A stretch of 64,000 bases of DNA from a bacterium (GCA_030432695.1 JAUILN010000027.1:1-64000); one strand, 5' to 3'. Shown: positions 17,805 through 27,384, numbered from the stretch's first letter. Numbers and translations: made by a program. The notes: generated from the sequence alone by a model not told the origin.

Positions 17805-18943
17805 CCGCGGAACACCGTGGCGGGATCCACCGACAGGACGCGGCGCATGCTGATCAGCGTCGACAGGGTCACGATGCCAGCCGCCAGCACGCCGACGCCG
17901 ACCGCGACCTCCGGGAGCAGATAGAAGCCGCGCAGCGCGTCCGACTTCTTGGGCACGGTGCTGAAGAACAGCGCCGCGGCGCCGAGCCCGATGCCGTAGC
18001 CGAGCACGCCGACGAAGCCAGCGTGGGTCAGGGTCATCCGGAGCAGGCGCAGGTTGCGCACGCCGATCGCCTTCAGCGCCGCGTACTGCCGCAGGTTCTC
18101 GGTGATGAACTGGTGGAACGTGAGTCCCACCACCGCCACGCCGATGATCGCGCCGAGCAGCACCACGGTGCCGAAGCTGATCGGGATGCCGGTGTTCGCG
18201 AGGATGTAGTGGATCGACTCCCAGCGGAACTGCGCCGAGGTCAGTGCCTTCAGTCCGGTCTGCTCGGTGATGCGCCGCGTGACCTCCTCGGCCGCGACGC
18301 CGTCGCGCGACTTCGCCAGGACGAAGCGGAGCTGGTTACGACCGTTGTTGGTGTACTGCGTCGCGAGGCTGTAGCGCGTGTAGATCGTCAGGTTGGCGGC
18401 GAACGCCGGTGCGGCGTCGACGATCGCGACGATCTTCGCGCGGCGGTCGTTCAGCTCGAGGGTGCGGCCGAGATCGAGTTCCTGTCCCGGGAACAGCAGC
18501 CGGAAGCCGGCCGGATTCACCGCGATGGCGTCGGGCATCGCCAGGTCCTCGATCCCGCCCAGCACGAACTCGTCGGGCACGCCGACCAGCGAGGCGTCGT
18601 CGATGCCGAGGATCACCGCGTTCTCGAGGGTGCCCTGCCGGGTGCGCACCTGGACCTGCGCCTTGTAGAAAGGAACCGCCCACTCGACCCCTTCCACGCC
18701 CCGGACCCGCGGCAGCTCGGTGTCCCGCAGCGGGTAGGACACGTCGATCGTCTTGACCGCCGGGTCCATGACCCACACGTTCGCCTCGCGCACGTCGTTG
18801 ACCACGCTCGAGGCGCGGCCCAGCAGGCCGAAGAAGATCGACATCTGCTGGCAGATCAGCAGGGTGCTGAACGCGACTCCGATCACGAGGCCGAGGCACT
18901 TCGTGGGATCGCCGATCAGCATGCGGAGGGCGACTCGGATCAT
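17801..18943 (-). CDS. FtsX-like ABC permease, DevC type
   Basis: A 380-residue permease of the FtsX/MacB class with four predicted helices: one at residues 15-40, then a ~220-residue periplasmic domain, then three near 255-280, 305-330 and 345-370. The FtsX core appears as LKAIGVRNLRLLRM, and the C terminus RRVLSVDPATVFRG is typical of DevC (the PAxVFRG ending). It is the first gene of the operon permease-ATPase-adaptor-channel. In cyanobacteria DevBCA-TolC exports heterocyst glycolipids; in other phyla the homologs are uncharacterised. About 350 bp separate it from the nearest gene of another unit, so the promoter should lie in 18944-19100. Confidence 0.93.
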   Translation of the reverse strand: MIRVALRMLIGDPTKCLGLVIGVAFSTLLICQQMSIFFGLLGRASSVVNDVREANVWVMDPAVKTIDVSYPLRDTELPRVRGVEGVEWAVPFYKAQVQVRTRQGTLENAVILGIDDASLVGVPDEFVLGGIEDLAMPDAIAVNPAGFRLLFPGQELDLGRTLELNDRRAKIVAIVDAAPAFAANLTIYTRYSLATQYTNNGRNQLRFVLAKSRDGVAAEEVTRRITEQTGLKALTSAQFRWESIHYILANTGIPISFGTVVLLGAIIGVAVVGLTFHQFITENLRQYAALKAIGVRNLRLLRMTLTHAGFVGVLGYGIGLGAAALFFSTVPKKSDALRGFYLLPEVAVGVGVLAAGIVTLSTLISMRRVLSVDPATVFRG

Positions 18944-19100
18944 CGGACGGACTCGAAGGGGGGCGGAAGGCCGGACGCGAGCGGAGGAGCGGAGGCCGCT
19001 CCGGCGGGCGCCTTCGCGGCGCGGCGAAGATGGATGCTCCGCCAGGTCCCGGATCTGGCCGCGTCAGGAACTGGCGGCCCCCGGCCTCGGCCGGAACCGA

Positions 19101-19295
19101 TCACCCGCGCTCGTTCGCCGAATCCGGATCGTCGTCGTGCTCCGCGTCTGGCGGCCCGACCTCCTCCGGGCTGGCGGCGGAGGTGGAGTGGCTCGGCGGA
19201 TCGCTGGACGGGAAGCTTTCCTCGAGCATGTGGTCGAGCTGCTCCTCGTCGGGAGGGCCCGCGTCCTCGGGCTTCTTGCGGTCGGGATCGTTCAT
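19101..19295 (-). CDS. small acidic protein with SFPxSDPPS motif
   Basis: A 64-residue, very acidic, hydrophilic protein. The core EEQLDHMLEESFPSSDPPS matches a widespread family of short uncharacterised bacterial proteins with the motif L-x2-SFPASDPPS. There is no signal or membrane segment and the composition (Asp, Glu, Pro, Ser) suggests disorder. The start at 19295 is supported by a strong ribosome site, GAGGAGAA, 5 bp upstream on the minus strand. It stands alone between the exporter operon and the divergent repeat-protein gene at 19430. Function unknown; stress roles have been proposed for relatives only by context. Confidence 0.75.
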   Translation of the reverse strand: MNDPDRKKPEDAGPPDEEQLDHMLEESFPSSDPPSHSTSAASPEEVGPPDAEHDDDPDSANERG

Positions 19296-19401
19296 CGCGA
19301 TTCTCCTCGAGCCTCGGAAGGGCAACCGATGTGCCGCATCGCCGAGGAGTCGCGCGTCGACCGGTCTGGTTGGCTGCGACGTTCGGGCCGGATCAGCTCC
19401 C

Positions 19402-19417
19402 TGGTCTCCCGTGACCC
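19402..19417 (+). repeat. third copy of the CCCGTGACCC element
   Basis: TGGTCTCCCGTGACCC, identical to 14167-14182, ending 12 bp before the ATG of the gene at 19430. A downstream CCTCGTAGC resembles CCTCCTAGC after the moxR-facing copy. May be a regulatory site. Confidence 0.45.
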
Positions 19418-19429
19418 TTCCTCGTAGCC

Positions 19430-22114
19430 ATGCAACGCGCGCTCGTCTCGTTCCTGGTCCTCCTCGCCGCCGCGGCCGCACTCGCCTTCTGGTGGCTGGG
19501 GGGCGCCACGGTCCGCTCGCAGCCCGGCGTGTCGCGTGCCGACGAGTCGAACGTCGGTTCCGCCGATCGGTCGTCGGCACCTCACGTCCCGGCAGATGTC
19601 GAACCTCCGATCACGGCGGCTCCGGGTCCGGAGAACAGCGGCGCAGAGCGGCGTGGTGTCGAGTCCTCGGATCGGGGCAGGTGGCTGCTGCGCGGTCGGG
19701 TGCGTGTGCTGCCCGACCAGCCGTTCCCTGGCGCGCGGCTCCGCATCGAACGGGTGGTGGGTGGTCTCGACGACGCCGAGCCGGTCGAGATCCTCGAGCT
19801 GCGTGCCGACGCGGCCGGTCGGTTCCAGTGCGGATTCGATCCGCCGACCGACCGCACCGTGCTCCGCTGCTTGGAGGACGAACCCGAGCACTTCGCCTTC
19901 CTCCGGTCGATCGTGGTGCATCCCGGCGACGAACCACCCCAGGACCTGGTCGTCGACCTCTACGCCTACGACCTCGTGGTCCGCGGCCAGGTGCTCGCCG
20001 AGCCTGACGGCATTCCGGTCGACGGCGCCTGGGTCGAGCTGCACGGGGCGCGGCACGCATGCGACGAGCAGGGGCGCTTCGAGCTGCGCGCGACGCGCGG
20101 CCTGAGCGAGCTCTACCTCACCGCCGGCGCACCCGGTCATGTCGCGACGCGCGAGGTGCTCGGCAGTCCGGAGTCGGACATGCTCGAGGTCGAGCTGCGC
20201 CTCGTCGCCGGTCGTCGACTGACCGGTCGCGTGGTCGACGAGTCCGCGCGGCCGGTCGAGGGCGCGCGCGTCGAGACCTTCTTCCGGCGCGGCACCGACC
20301 TGCTCACCGGTCCCGACGGCCGCTTCGTGTTCGACGACCTCGACCTCGACAGGGAGGTCCATCAGGTCCGCGCGTCGGCCGCAGGCTACGTCGCCGCCCA
20401 GGCCCGGGTGGAACTCGCCGAGTGGCCCGAGGACCTGGAGTTGGTTCTCACCCGGGGAGCCCGTGTGCACGGCTTCGTCCGCGATGCGGGCGGCGCGCCG
20501 ATCGGCTACGCGGACCTGTTCCTAGGCTTCGATCCGCACGCGTGGAACCGGCTCGACGCGCGCGCCGACGCGGCGGGTCGCTACGAGTTCGCGGCGGTCG
20601 CTGCCGGGCGCCAGCTCCTGTGGATCGAAGCCGAGGGGTTCGCGCCGGGGCAGGAGCGCTTCGAGATCGCCGCGGCGCGCCGCGACCTGCAGGTCGACGT
20701 ACAGCTCGAGCGCGGTCGCGCGGTCGGCGGGATCGTCGTCGATGCGCGCGGCGAGCCGGTCGAGGACGCCTACCTGTCCGCGAAGCGGAATACCGGTCTC
20801 GCCCTGTCCGGCGCGAGCTGGGACTACATCGACCGCAGCACCCGCACCGACGCCCAAGGGCGGTTCTCGCTCGCGGCCCTGCCGGTCGAGCCGCTGCAGC
20901 TCGAGGTCTACGGCCGGGGTATCCTGCGCGCCGACCACGAGCTCGACCTGGAGACCTCCGACGTCCGCATCGTCGTGAGCCGCGCCGCGAAGATCGCCGG
21001 CCAGGTCGTCGACGACGCCACCGGCGAACCGGTCACTGCGTTCCGGATCCGCATCGTCGAGGGAGGCGGTGGCTACGGCGCGAGCTGGGCCCGGGAAGGC
21101 CACTCGTTCCGGTCTGCCGAGGGGCTCTGGGATACCGACAGCGAGAACCTCGAGCCGGGCTCGACCTGGGGCGTGCAGGCGTGGGCCGAGGGCTACGCGC
21201 CGGCGCGGCTGTCGGGGCTCGCCGCCGAGTTGGCGCCCGATCCGCGCGCGCACGTGATCCGACTGACCCGCGGCGGGACCGTCACCGGCCGCGTGGTCCA
21301 GGAGTCCGACGGCCAGCCGATAGGAGACGCCCAGGTGCTCATGTTCGAGGATGCACGGACGCTGAGCCGCTTCCGCCACGATCCGTTCGGCGCGGTGGAG
21401 GATCGCACCGGCGCAGACGGTGCCTTCGCACTCGAGCACGTGCCGAGCGGCAGCGTGCGTCTCGCGGTGCTCCTGCCCGGCGAACGTCCCGCGGTGATCG
21501 ACGGCCCGTTCGAGCTCCCCGAACTCGGCCGCGTCGAGCGGACGATCCTCATCGGGTCGGGTGCCAGCGTGCACGGCCGGGTGATCGGCCTGGATGGAGC
21601 CACCCTGGTGACGGCCGAAGTCTCGCTGTCGCAGCTCGGGGTCGACGCGACGGCGGGACGACCCGACACGCGACGCGGGTCGACCGACGGCGACGGGCGG
21701 TTCCGCTTCGAGCACCTCGCGACCGGCAGGTATCTCGTCCAGGCCCACGTCCCCGATCCGGGCGGTTGGTCGTTCTCGGCCGCCAGGTTCGTCGAGGTCG
21801 GAAAGGGGGAAGAGCACGTGCTCGATCTCCGTCCGGCTGGCGAGGCGACGATCCGCGGCACGGTCGACGCGACCCCGCCGGTCGCCGACGGCACCCGTGT
21901 GATGCTGCGGCTCCTGGCCGACGGCGGGGACACACCGACGTTGCAGGGCCGGGTCCTGGCGGGTCGTTTCGAGGTGCGCGGTCTCGCGGCGGGCCGCTAC
22001 GCCGTGACCGTCGTGGAGGTGAACCGCGGGGTGCGCACCGGGTCGGCGGAAGTTCGCGTGGCCGACGGCGGCGAGGCGGAGGTCGCGTTGACCGTGAAGG
22101 CGCCCGGCCGGTAG
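19430..22114 (+). CDS. membrane-anchored carboxypeptidase-regulatory-like repeat protein
   Basis: An 894-residue protein with an N-terminal membrane segment (VSFLVLLAAAAALAFWWLG, residues 6-25), a short disordered linker and then about nine carboxypeptidase-regulatory-like (transthyretin/CnaB-type) beta domains filling the rest. Each has the pattern G-x-V-x-D-x2-G-x-P-[VI]-x2-A, then a GRF strand: examples are TGRVVDESARPVEGARVE near 265, GGIVVDARGEPVEDAYL near 435 and TGRVVQESDGQPIGDAQV near 620. No sigma or enzyme domain is present. It is related in plan, not closely in sequence, to the sigma-fusion proteins downstream. Likely extracytoplasmic and anchored; binding role unknown. The 16-bp TGGTCTCCCGTGACCC lies directly upstream. 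Confidence 0.85.
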   Translation: MQRALVSFLVLLAAAAALAFWWLGGATVRSQPGVSRADESNVGSADRSSAPHVPADVEPPITAAPGPENSGAERRGVESSDRGRWLLRGRVRVLPDQPFPGARLRIERVVGGLDDAEPVEILELRADAAGRFQCGFDPPTDRTVLRCLEDEPEHFAFLRSIVVHPGDEPPQDLVVDLYAYDLVVRGQVLAEPDGIPVDGAWVELHGARHACDEQGRFELRATRGLSELYLTAGAPGHVATREVLGSPESDMLEVELRLVAGRRLTGRVVDESARPVEGARVETFFRRGTDLLTGPDGRFVFDDLDLDREVHQVRASAAGYVAAQARVELAEWPEDLELVLTRGARVHGFVRDAGGAPIGYADLFLGFDPHAWNRLDARADAAGRYEFAAVAAGRQLLWIEAEGFAPGQERFEIAAARRDLQVDVQLERGRAVGGIVVDARGEPVEDAYLSAKRNTGLALSGASWDYIDRSTRTDAQGRFSLAALPVEPLQLEVYGRGILRADHELDLETSDVRIVVSRAAKIAGQVVDDATGEPVTAFRIRIVEGGGGYGASWAREGHSFRSAEGLWDTDSENLEPGSTWGVQAWAEGYAPARLSGLAAELAPDPRAHVIRLTRGGTVTGRVVQESDGQPIGDAQVLMFEDARTLSRFRHDPFGAVEDRTGADGAFALEHVPSGSVRLAVLLPGERPAVIDGPFELPELGRVERTILIGSGASVHGRVIGLDGATLVTAEVSLSQLGVDATAGRPDTRRGSTDGDGRFRFEHLATGRYLVQAHVPDPGGWSFSAARFVEVGKGEEHVLDLRPAGEATIRGTVDATPPVADGTRVMLRLLADGGDTPTLQGRVLAGRFEVRGLAAGRYAVTVVEVNRGVRTGSAEVRVADGGEAEVALTVKAPGR

Positions 22115-22222
22115 GTTGCGGTGGCGGGCGCGGTCGCGGGGAATCCTGCGATCAGGTGGCGGGTCGGCGTCGCATCGCGCCATCGGGAGGGCGAACCCGT
22201 CTTCCTGATCGGAGAGTCCTCC

Positions 22223-23851
22223 ATGATGCGTCCCTGCTGTCTCGCCGCGTTGCTCTGCACCGCCCTCGCCCCGGCCCAGAACACCCAGACCGTCCTTCAC
22301 CAGCACTTCGGCACCCAGTTCGACGAGTACTACGCCGAGTCCGTCACCTGGATGGGCGACGTGAACCGCGACGGCGTCGACGACTACGTCATCGGCGGCT
22401 CGCGCTACGCGAACTCGCAGGGCGAGGTCGGGATCGTGCAGATGATCTCGGGCGCGACCCGCGGCGTGCTCTACTCGATCTCCTCGGGCAGCCCGGGTTC
22501 GCGGTTCGGCTTCTCGCTGACGTGGATCGGCGACCAGGATGGTGACCGGGTCCGCGAGTGGGTGGTCGGCGCGCCCTACGACGGCACGCGCGGCACCGAG
22601 GCAGGCCGGGTCTACTGCTTCAGCGGTGCCGATGGCCGGTTCCTGTGGCAGGCCTACGGCAGCGGTGCGCGCCAACGCTTCGGCTGGTCGTTGGCGCCGT
22701 TCGGGCGGATCGGCGTCGGCTCGCCGGGCGGTGAGGTCGCGGTGGGGGCACCATCCGACGGCTCGGGAACGAGCCGCGTGTGGATGCTGGCCGGGGCCGG
22801 CGGCGGAGTCCTCGCCTCGGTGGATGCACCGCCGCACCACCGCCTCGGCACTTCGGTCGCGGCGGACGGCCCACTGCTCGCGGTCGGCGCGCCGGGCTCC
22901 GGACCGAACGCCGAGGGCAGCGTCCGGTTCTTCTGGCTGGCGGGGACGAGCGTCAGCGAGTTCCCGACCTACCTGAGCTTCGACCCCGGCGCGGGCATCG
23001 GCGCGTCGATCACCTCGACCTCCTTGCCGAACGGCGCGAACTTCGCGATCGGCGGTGCGGGGACTGCGACCATTCCGGGCCGCGTCGACCTGGTCCGGGC
23101 GACCATCACGACCAACAGTCGGGTCGCGACGCTGGTCGGCACGCGCAATGGCGACGCGTTCGGTTACTCGGTCGCCTCGGGCCGCGATGCCGACGGCGAC
23201 GGTGTGCAGGATCTGCTGGTCGGCGCCCCGCGCCACTCCCTGCGCGGCCCGTCGTCGGGCGCGATCCACCTGTTCTCGGGCCGGACGCTGACCCGCAACT
23301 ACGCGCTGCTCGGCGGCAGCGGCGAGGCCTACGGTTGGGTGGTGCGCTTCCTCGGTGACCTGGACGGCGACGGCTTCGACGAGCTGGGCATCGGCGCACC
23401 GTTGGCCGCCGCGGGTGCCACCACCCGGGCAGGCCGTCTGGACGTCGCCAGCGTGAACCTCGAGGCGCGCCTCGAGCCGGTAGGTGGGGCGTGCACTCCG
23501 GCGCTGCTCACCGGCAACGTGTCCGAGCTGCGCCCCGATGGCCGCATCGTGCTGACGGTCTCCGGCCTGCCGTCCTCGGGTGCCAGCGGCGTCTGGGCCC
23601 TCGGCCTGCCCGCCGATCCGGTCGATCTCTCGGCGATCGGCATGCCGGGCTGCGGCCTGTTCCTGACGCCGCTGGTCACCGAGCCGTTGGCGACCGGGAG
23701 CAGCTCGGCCGAGTTCCGCACGCGGTTGCCTGCGGATCCAGCGCTGACGCGCGACGTGCTGGTCGGCCAGGCGGTGCTGCTCGCACCGGGCGTGAATGCG
23801 GCGGGGGCGGTGACGACGCGCGGGCTGCGGATGATCCTGGGCAATCGGTGA
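22223..23851 (+). CDS. secreted FG-GAP (integrin-alpha-like) repeat protein
   Basis: A 542-residue secreted protein. The signal peptide is short (MMRPCCLAALLCTALAPAQ), preceded by the ribosome site GGAGAG 6-7 bp upstream of ATG 22223; a second ATG follows at once. At least five FG-GAP beta-propeller blades are visible from their calcium loops: GDVNRDGVDDYVIGG, GDQDGDRVREWVVGAP, GGEVAVGAP, DADGDGVQDLLVGAP and GDLDGDGFDELGIGAP. The last ~120 residues form a beta domain typical of planctomycete secreted proteins (GACTPALLTGN... GLPADPVDLSAIGMPGC). Probably a periplasmic or surface propeller used for binding. It lies 108 bp after the previous gene and is followed by a palindromic repeat. Confidence 0.88.
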   Translation: MMRPCCLAALLCTALAPAQNTQTVLHQHFGTQFDEYYAESVTWMGDVNRDGVDDYVIGGSRYANSQGEVGIVQMISGATRGVLYSISSGSPGSRFGFSLTWIGDQDGDRVREWVVGAPYDGTRGTEAGRVYCFSGADGRFLWQAYGSGARQRFGWSLAPFGRIGVGSPGGEVAVGAPSDGSGTSRVWMLAGAGGGVLASVDAPPHHRLGTSVAADGPLLAVGAPGSGPNAEGSVRFFWLAGTSVSEFPTYLSFDPGAGIGASITSTSLPNGANFAIGGAGTATIPGRVDLVRATITTNSRVATLVGTRNGDAFGYSVASGRDADGDGVQDLLVGAPRHSLRGPSSGAIHLFSGRTLTRNYALLGGSGEAYGWVVRFLGDLDGDGFDELGIGAPLAAAGATTRAGRLDVASVNLEARLEPVGGACTPALLTGNVSELRPDGRIVLTVSGLPSSGASGVWALGLPADPVDLSAIGMPGCGLFLTPLVTEPLATGSSSAEFRTRLPADPALTRDVLVGQAVLLAPGVNAAGAVTTRGLRMILGNR

Positions 23852-23862
23852 GGTGTCCGCCT

Positions 23863-23877
23863 CGGTGCCTGGCACCG
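23863..23877. repeat. intergenic palindrome CGGTGCCTGGCACCG (copy 1)
   Basis: A perfect 15-bp palindrome around a central T, 12 bp after the stop of the FG-GAP gene. It shares the GGTGCC-N-GGCACC core with the intergenic copies near 27355, 38776 and 48522. Confidence 0.75.
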
Positions 23878-23903
23878 GGGCGGACAAAATCCGCGCGAAC
23901 CCG

Positions 23904-23929
23904 CGTGACACTCTGCCTCGCCCGGACAA
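23904..23929 (+). promoter_or_regulatory. conserved element CGTGAC-N12-CCGGACAA upstream of sigma fusion A
   Basis: CGTGAC at 23904-23909 and CCGGACAA at 23922-23929, 12 bp apart and 10 bp before the GTG at 23940. The same two boxes at the same spacing precede the paralogs at 40068 and 53075. Here the distance to GTG is one base shorter, so the boxes are not held in register by coding. Candidate autoregulatory promoter or operator. Confidence 0.6.
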
Positions 23930-23939
23930 TGGCGGGGCC

Positions 23940-26900
23940 GTGGATCTGCAGGCCCACCAGTTCGACCGCTTCCGCCGCCACGGCGACCTCGAAGCACTCG
24001 GTGCGGTCTTCGACGCGACCGCGCCCAAGCTGCTGCGCATCGCGCTGCACGTGTCCGGCGACGCGCACGACGCCGACGACCTGTTGCAGCAGACGTTCCT
24101 CGTGGCGATCCAGCGGGCCGAGGAGTTCGACGCGACGCAGCCGTTCGAGGCGTGGTTGGTGGGGATCCTGCGGCACCTGACGAGCAACCTGCTGCGTCGG
24201 CGTGGTCGGCGGGCCTCACGCGAGCAGGCGTTGCCGGACTCGGTGTCGGCCGTGCAGCAGAGGACGCCCGAGGCAGCCAGCGAGTCGGTCGAACTGCGCG
24301 AGCTGTTGCGGCGTCATATCGACGAGTTGCCCGCCGAACAGCGGCAGGTCCTGCTGCTGCAGATGGAGCACGGCCTTGGGCCGGCCGAGATCGCGCGCGT
24401 GCTGGAGGTCTCGCCGGGCTCGGTGCGGATGCGTCTGCAGCGCGGGCGGGATGCCCTGCGGCGGTTGCTGCCGGCGGGCATCGCGTCGGCCGCGGTGTTC
24501 GGCGCGGGGCGTTCGTCGTTGGCGGCGGTAAGGGCGAAGACTCTGGCGGCGGGAGCGGCGGTGCGGCCGGTCGCGTCGGGGCTGGCGGTGGGTGGATCAG
24601 TTGTGGGGGTGTTGGCGGTGGCGATGAAGCACTGGATCTTGGCCGGGGGCGCCGTGCTGGCGCTCGTCTTCGCGGGTGTCTGGGTGGGGATGCGGGGGTC
24701 GGACGGCGCGCGGCCGGACTCGGTGGTCGCCGAATCCGATCCACGGAGCTCGACCAGCGGAGACGTCGGACCTGCCGTCCCGGAGTCCGCGGCGCGCGTT
24801 CCCGTGGATGAGCCATCCGGTACCGACCGCCCCTCCGACGAAGTCGCACCGACTCAGGCGGTAGTGCGGGGTCGCGTCGTCGGTGAAGACGGCGTCGCGC
24901 TGCTCGGCGTGCGCGTCGAACTCACCGCGCATTGGCGGGACACACGCGAGCGCGACTTCTACCGCCTCGAACACGGCGGCGAGGATTGGTCGGCGCCGGC
25001 GATCGTCGAGACCACGAGTGATGGGCGCTTCGCCTTCCGGTTCGAGCTGCCGGAGTTGCGCTCGGTGTCGTGCTCGTTCGAGGGGAGCGAGCTCGTGCCG
25101 GTCGAACGGGAGTCGCTCCCGCTCGAGACGGGTCGGACCCTGGATCTGGGCGATGTGACGATGCTGCGCGGCGTGACCTGGTCGGGACGTGTCGTCGACG
25201 CGAATGGGTTGCCGCAGGCACGTCAGTTCCTCAGTCTGGAGCGAGAAGGGGCGCGCATCGCCGGGCAGGACTCGCGGGTCACCGTGCATGCGGAGTCCGA
25301 CGGATCGTTCGCGACGCGACGGCCGGTGCTGCCGGGAAGCTACACGCTCTCGGCTGGCGGTCGCGAGATCGTGCGGCCCGAGGGTGCCGTGCAGCTCGAC
25401 GTCGGCTCGGGTCCGGTCGAGATCGTGCTCGCTCCTCAGGCCCCGGACACCCGCGCGCGGATACGGGGTCGAGTTGTCGACGAGGACGGCCGAGGGATCT
25501 ATTGGGCAGACGTGTATTCGGAGCAGGTCGGTCCGTACGGCGCAGGGTCCAGCGAGCGATTGCAGGCCGTCACGGATCCGCGTGGTCATTTCGAGCTCGT
25601 ACGTCCGGTGGCCTTCGAGCACGAGACGGCGGCCACTGTGTCGGTGTTCGAGGAGGGCTACGCGCTCTGGGGCTCCGACACGCCGGTCACCTGGGGGAGC
25701 GACGACGTGGAGGTCCGGCTCGAACGAGGACCTGCGCTCGAGGTCCGCGTGACGGCGGCCGACGGCTCCGGACCGGTCGAGCGCTTCGGTATCACCCTGG
25801 AGCCGCAACGCGCCGGACGCTTCTCGACTTCCTCGGACGACCGGACGGTGCGCCACCTCGGCGATCATCCGGGCGGGCTCTTGAGGATTCCGCACGTGAC
25901 GCCGGCGACCTATCGCGTCGATGTCGTGTCGGCCGTGGGCCGCAGCGAATCCGGTCCCCAGGAGATCGAGATCGTCGCGGGCCGAACCGGGGCCGTCGAC
26001 TTCGTCGTCCATCCAGAGGTCGAGTGCCTCGTCGAAGTCGTCGACGCGCTGGGCGAATCCGTGCGTGATGTGCCGGTGGAGTTGGTGCGTCATCAGGGTG
26101 GCGGAACCCTGACGCTTCGGATGATCGTGCTCGATGCAGACGTCGCGGTCATCAATGGCGACCACGTGGCATCGCGGGAAGGGTCCTGGCGAACGGCGGC
26201 GGATGGCCGGGTGTCGATCCGTTACGCGCCCGGTCCGGGAGTCGGACTCCGATTGCCCGGCCCGGGCAACGTGCCATGCCTCGTCCAACCGCTGCCGTTC
26301 GATTCCGCGGAGCCGATCCGGGTCGTCGTCGAGCGAGGGGCAGTGCTCACGGGCGAGATCGGGCCGGCGGAGTTCCGTGAGTGGGTTCTCGGTCTACCGC
26401 GCGACGACCCATCGGCCCAGATGCGCATGTGTCTGTGGCTCGAAGGCCTCGACGGGAGACAAGGAGAGACGGTGCCGCCCCAAGTCGGCATGGAGTTCGG
26501 AAGCCCGGTCGACGAGGACGGCCGCTTCGAGGTGCGGGGCGTGCCGCCGGGTGCCTGGGCCGTGCGCCTGAACTGGGGGGAGACCTGGACCGACGAGCGT
26601 GGGCGCATCCGTCCCGGTCAGATGCAGTCGCGACCGGTCGTCGACCGCGTCGAGGTCGTCGAGGGCGGCGAGATCCATCTGCCCATCGATCTCTCCGCCC
26701 ATGTGCCGTCGCGCGTCCGGTTCGACGCCACGGTCGATGGTCTGTCCCGGCGGGTCGAGTTGATGCTGACGCAGATCGTCGGCAGGAGTTCGTACGGCCA
26801 CGAAGTGACGATGAACCTGCGCCGGACCACCGATCCAGACGGCAGCTTGGAACTCGATCTGCCACTCGGCTCCTGGACCGTCGACTCGTTCTGCACCGAG

Positions 26901-27335
26901 AGCAACGCGCGGATTCCCCTGGGCAGCCGTTCGATCGAGGTCGTTCCGTCGACCGGCGGCTCCCCGCAGCGGATCCCGCTCGATCTGGCGATCGGTCGCG
27001 CGGCGATCCGGCTGTTCCAACCCGACGGTAGCCCCGCGGCGGGTGTCGAGGTGCTGCTCCAGCCGCCGGGATCGGAGTTCGTCTTCGGTCTGGGTTCACC
27101 AGTCACCGACTCCGAGGGTCGTGCATCCATCGTCGCCTATCCCACCGTCGCCCAGGTGCGTGCTCTGCGTCGTCCGTTCGTGGATCGGAAGGTGTATCGC
27201 GAGTGGTGTGATCGGCACCCTGATGCGCATGTTCTGGCCCACCTGATCCACCTCGGCGAAATGACCCTGGTGCGCGGCGAGCCCGAGGAGATCGAACTGC
27301 ACCTCCCCGACGCCTGGGCCCGCCTCCCCGACTGA
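23940..27335 (+). CDS. ECF sigma factor fused to membrane anchor and large repeat region (fusion A)
   Basis: A 1,131-residue protein. Residues 1-90 are sigma region 2 (FRRHGDLEALGAVFD, DADDLLQQTFLVAI), 118-178 are sigma region 4 (LPAEQRQVLLLQMEHG, VSPGSVRMRLQRGRDAL), and 205-251 hold two hydrophobic stretches separated by MKHW. The remaining ~870 residues are carboxypeptidase-regulatory-like and related beta domains, ending LPDAWARLPD. It should bind core RNA polymerase from the membrane. GTG 23940 is chosen by alignment with fusions B and C, which also start with GTG-His/Asp; the frame is open further up but unconserved. An in-frame ATG at 24624 (Met229) precedes the anchor. No anti-sigma gene is adjacent. 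Topology depends on whether one or two helices cross the membrane. Confidence 0.88.
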   Translation: MDLQAHQFDRFRRHGDLEALGAVFDATAPKLLRIALHVSGDAHDADDLLQQTFLVAIQRAEEFDATQPFEAWLVGILRHLTSNLLRRRGRRASREQALPDSVSAVQQRTPEAASESVELRELLRRHIDELPAEQRQVLLLQMEHGLGPAEIARVLEVSPGSVRMRLQRGRDALRRLLPAGIASAAVFGAGRSSLAAVRAKTLAAGAAVRPVASGLAVGGSVVGVLAVAMKHWILAGGAVLALVFAGVWVGMRGSDGARPDSVVAESDPRSSTSGDVGPAVPESAARVPVDEPSGTDRPSDEVAPTQAVVRGRVVGEDGVALLGVRVELTAHWRDTRERDFYRLEHGGEDWSAPAIVETTSDGRFAFRFELPELRSVSCSFEGSELVPVERESLPLETGRTLDLGDVTMLRGVTWSGRVVDANGLPQARQFLSLEREGARIAGQDSRVTVHAESDGSFATRRPVLPGSYTLSAGGREIVRPEGAVQLDVGSGPVEIVLAPQAPDTRARIRGRVVDEDGRGIYWADVYSEQVGPYGAGSSERLQAVTDPRGHFELVRPVAFEHETAATVSVFEEGYALWGSDTPVTWGSDDVEVRLERGPALEVRVTAADGSGPVERFGITLEPQRAGRFSTSSDDRTVRHLGDHPGGLLRIPHVTPATYRVDVVSAVGRSESGPQEIEIVAGRTGAVDFVVHPEVECLVEVVDALGESVRDVPVELVRHQGGGTLTLRMIVLDADVAVINGDHVASREGSWRTAADGRVSIRYAPGPGVGLRLPGPGNVPCLVQPLPFDSAEPIRVVVERGAVLTGEIGPAEFREWVLGLPRDDPSAQMRMCLWLEGLDGRQGETVPPQVGMEFGSPVDEDGRFEVRGVPPGAWAVRLNWGETWTDERGRIRPGQMQSRPVVDRVEVVEGGEIHLPIDLSAHVPSRVRFDATVDGLSRRVELMLTQIVGRSSYGHEVTMNLRRTTDPDGSLELDLPLGSWTVDSFCTESNARIPLGSRSIEVVPSTGGSPQRIPLDLAIGRAAIRLFQPDGSPAAGVEVLLQPPGSEFVFGLGSPVTDSEGRASIVAYPTVAQVRALRRPFVDRKVYREWCDRHPDAHVLAHLIHLGEMTLVRGEPEEIELHLPDAWARLPD

Positions 27336-27354
27336 ACACTCAAAACGGTGCCTG

Positions 27355-27384
27355 CAACCGGTGCCAGGCACGCGTTGTAGAAGT
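27355..27384. repeat. intergenic palindromic repeat (copy 2)
   Basis: CAACCGGTGCCAGGCACGCGTTG at 27355-27377 in two arms around a central A, followed by TAGAAGTC. It sits between the convergent fusion A and mscS genes and is preceded by a partial copy (CGGTGCCTG, 27346). The 23-base core is identical to the copy at 48522-48544. Confidence 0.75.
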
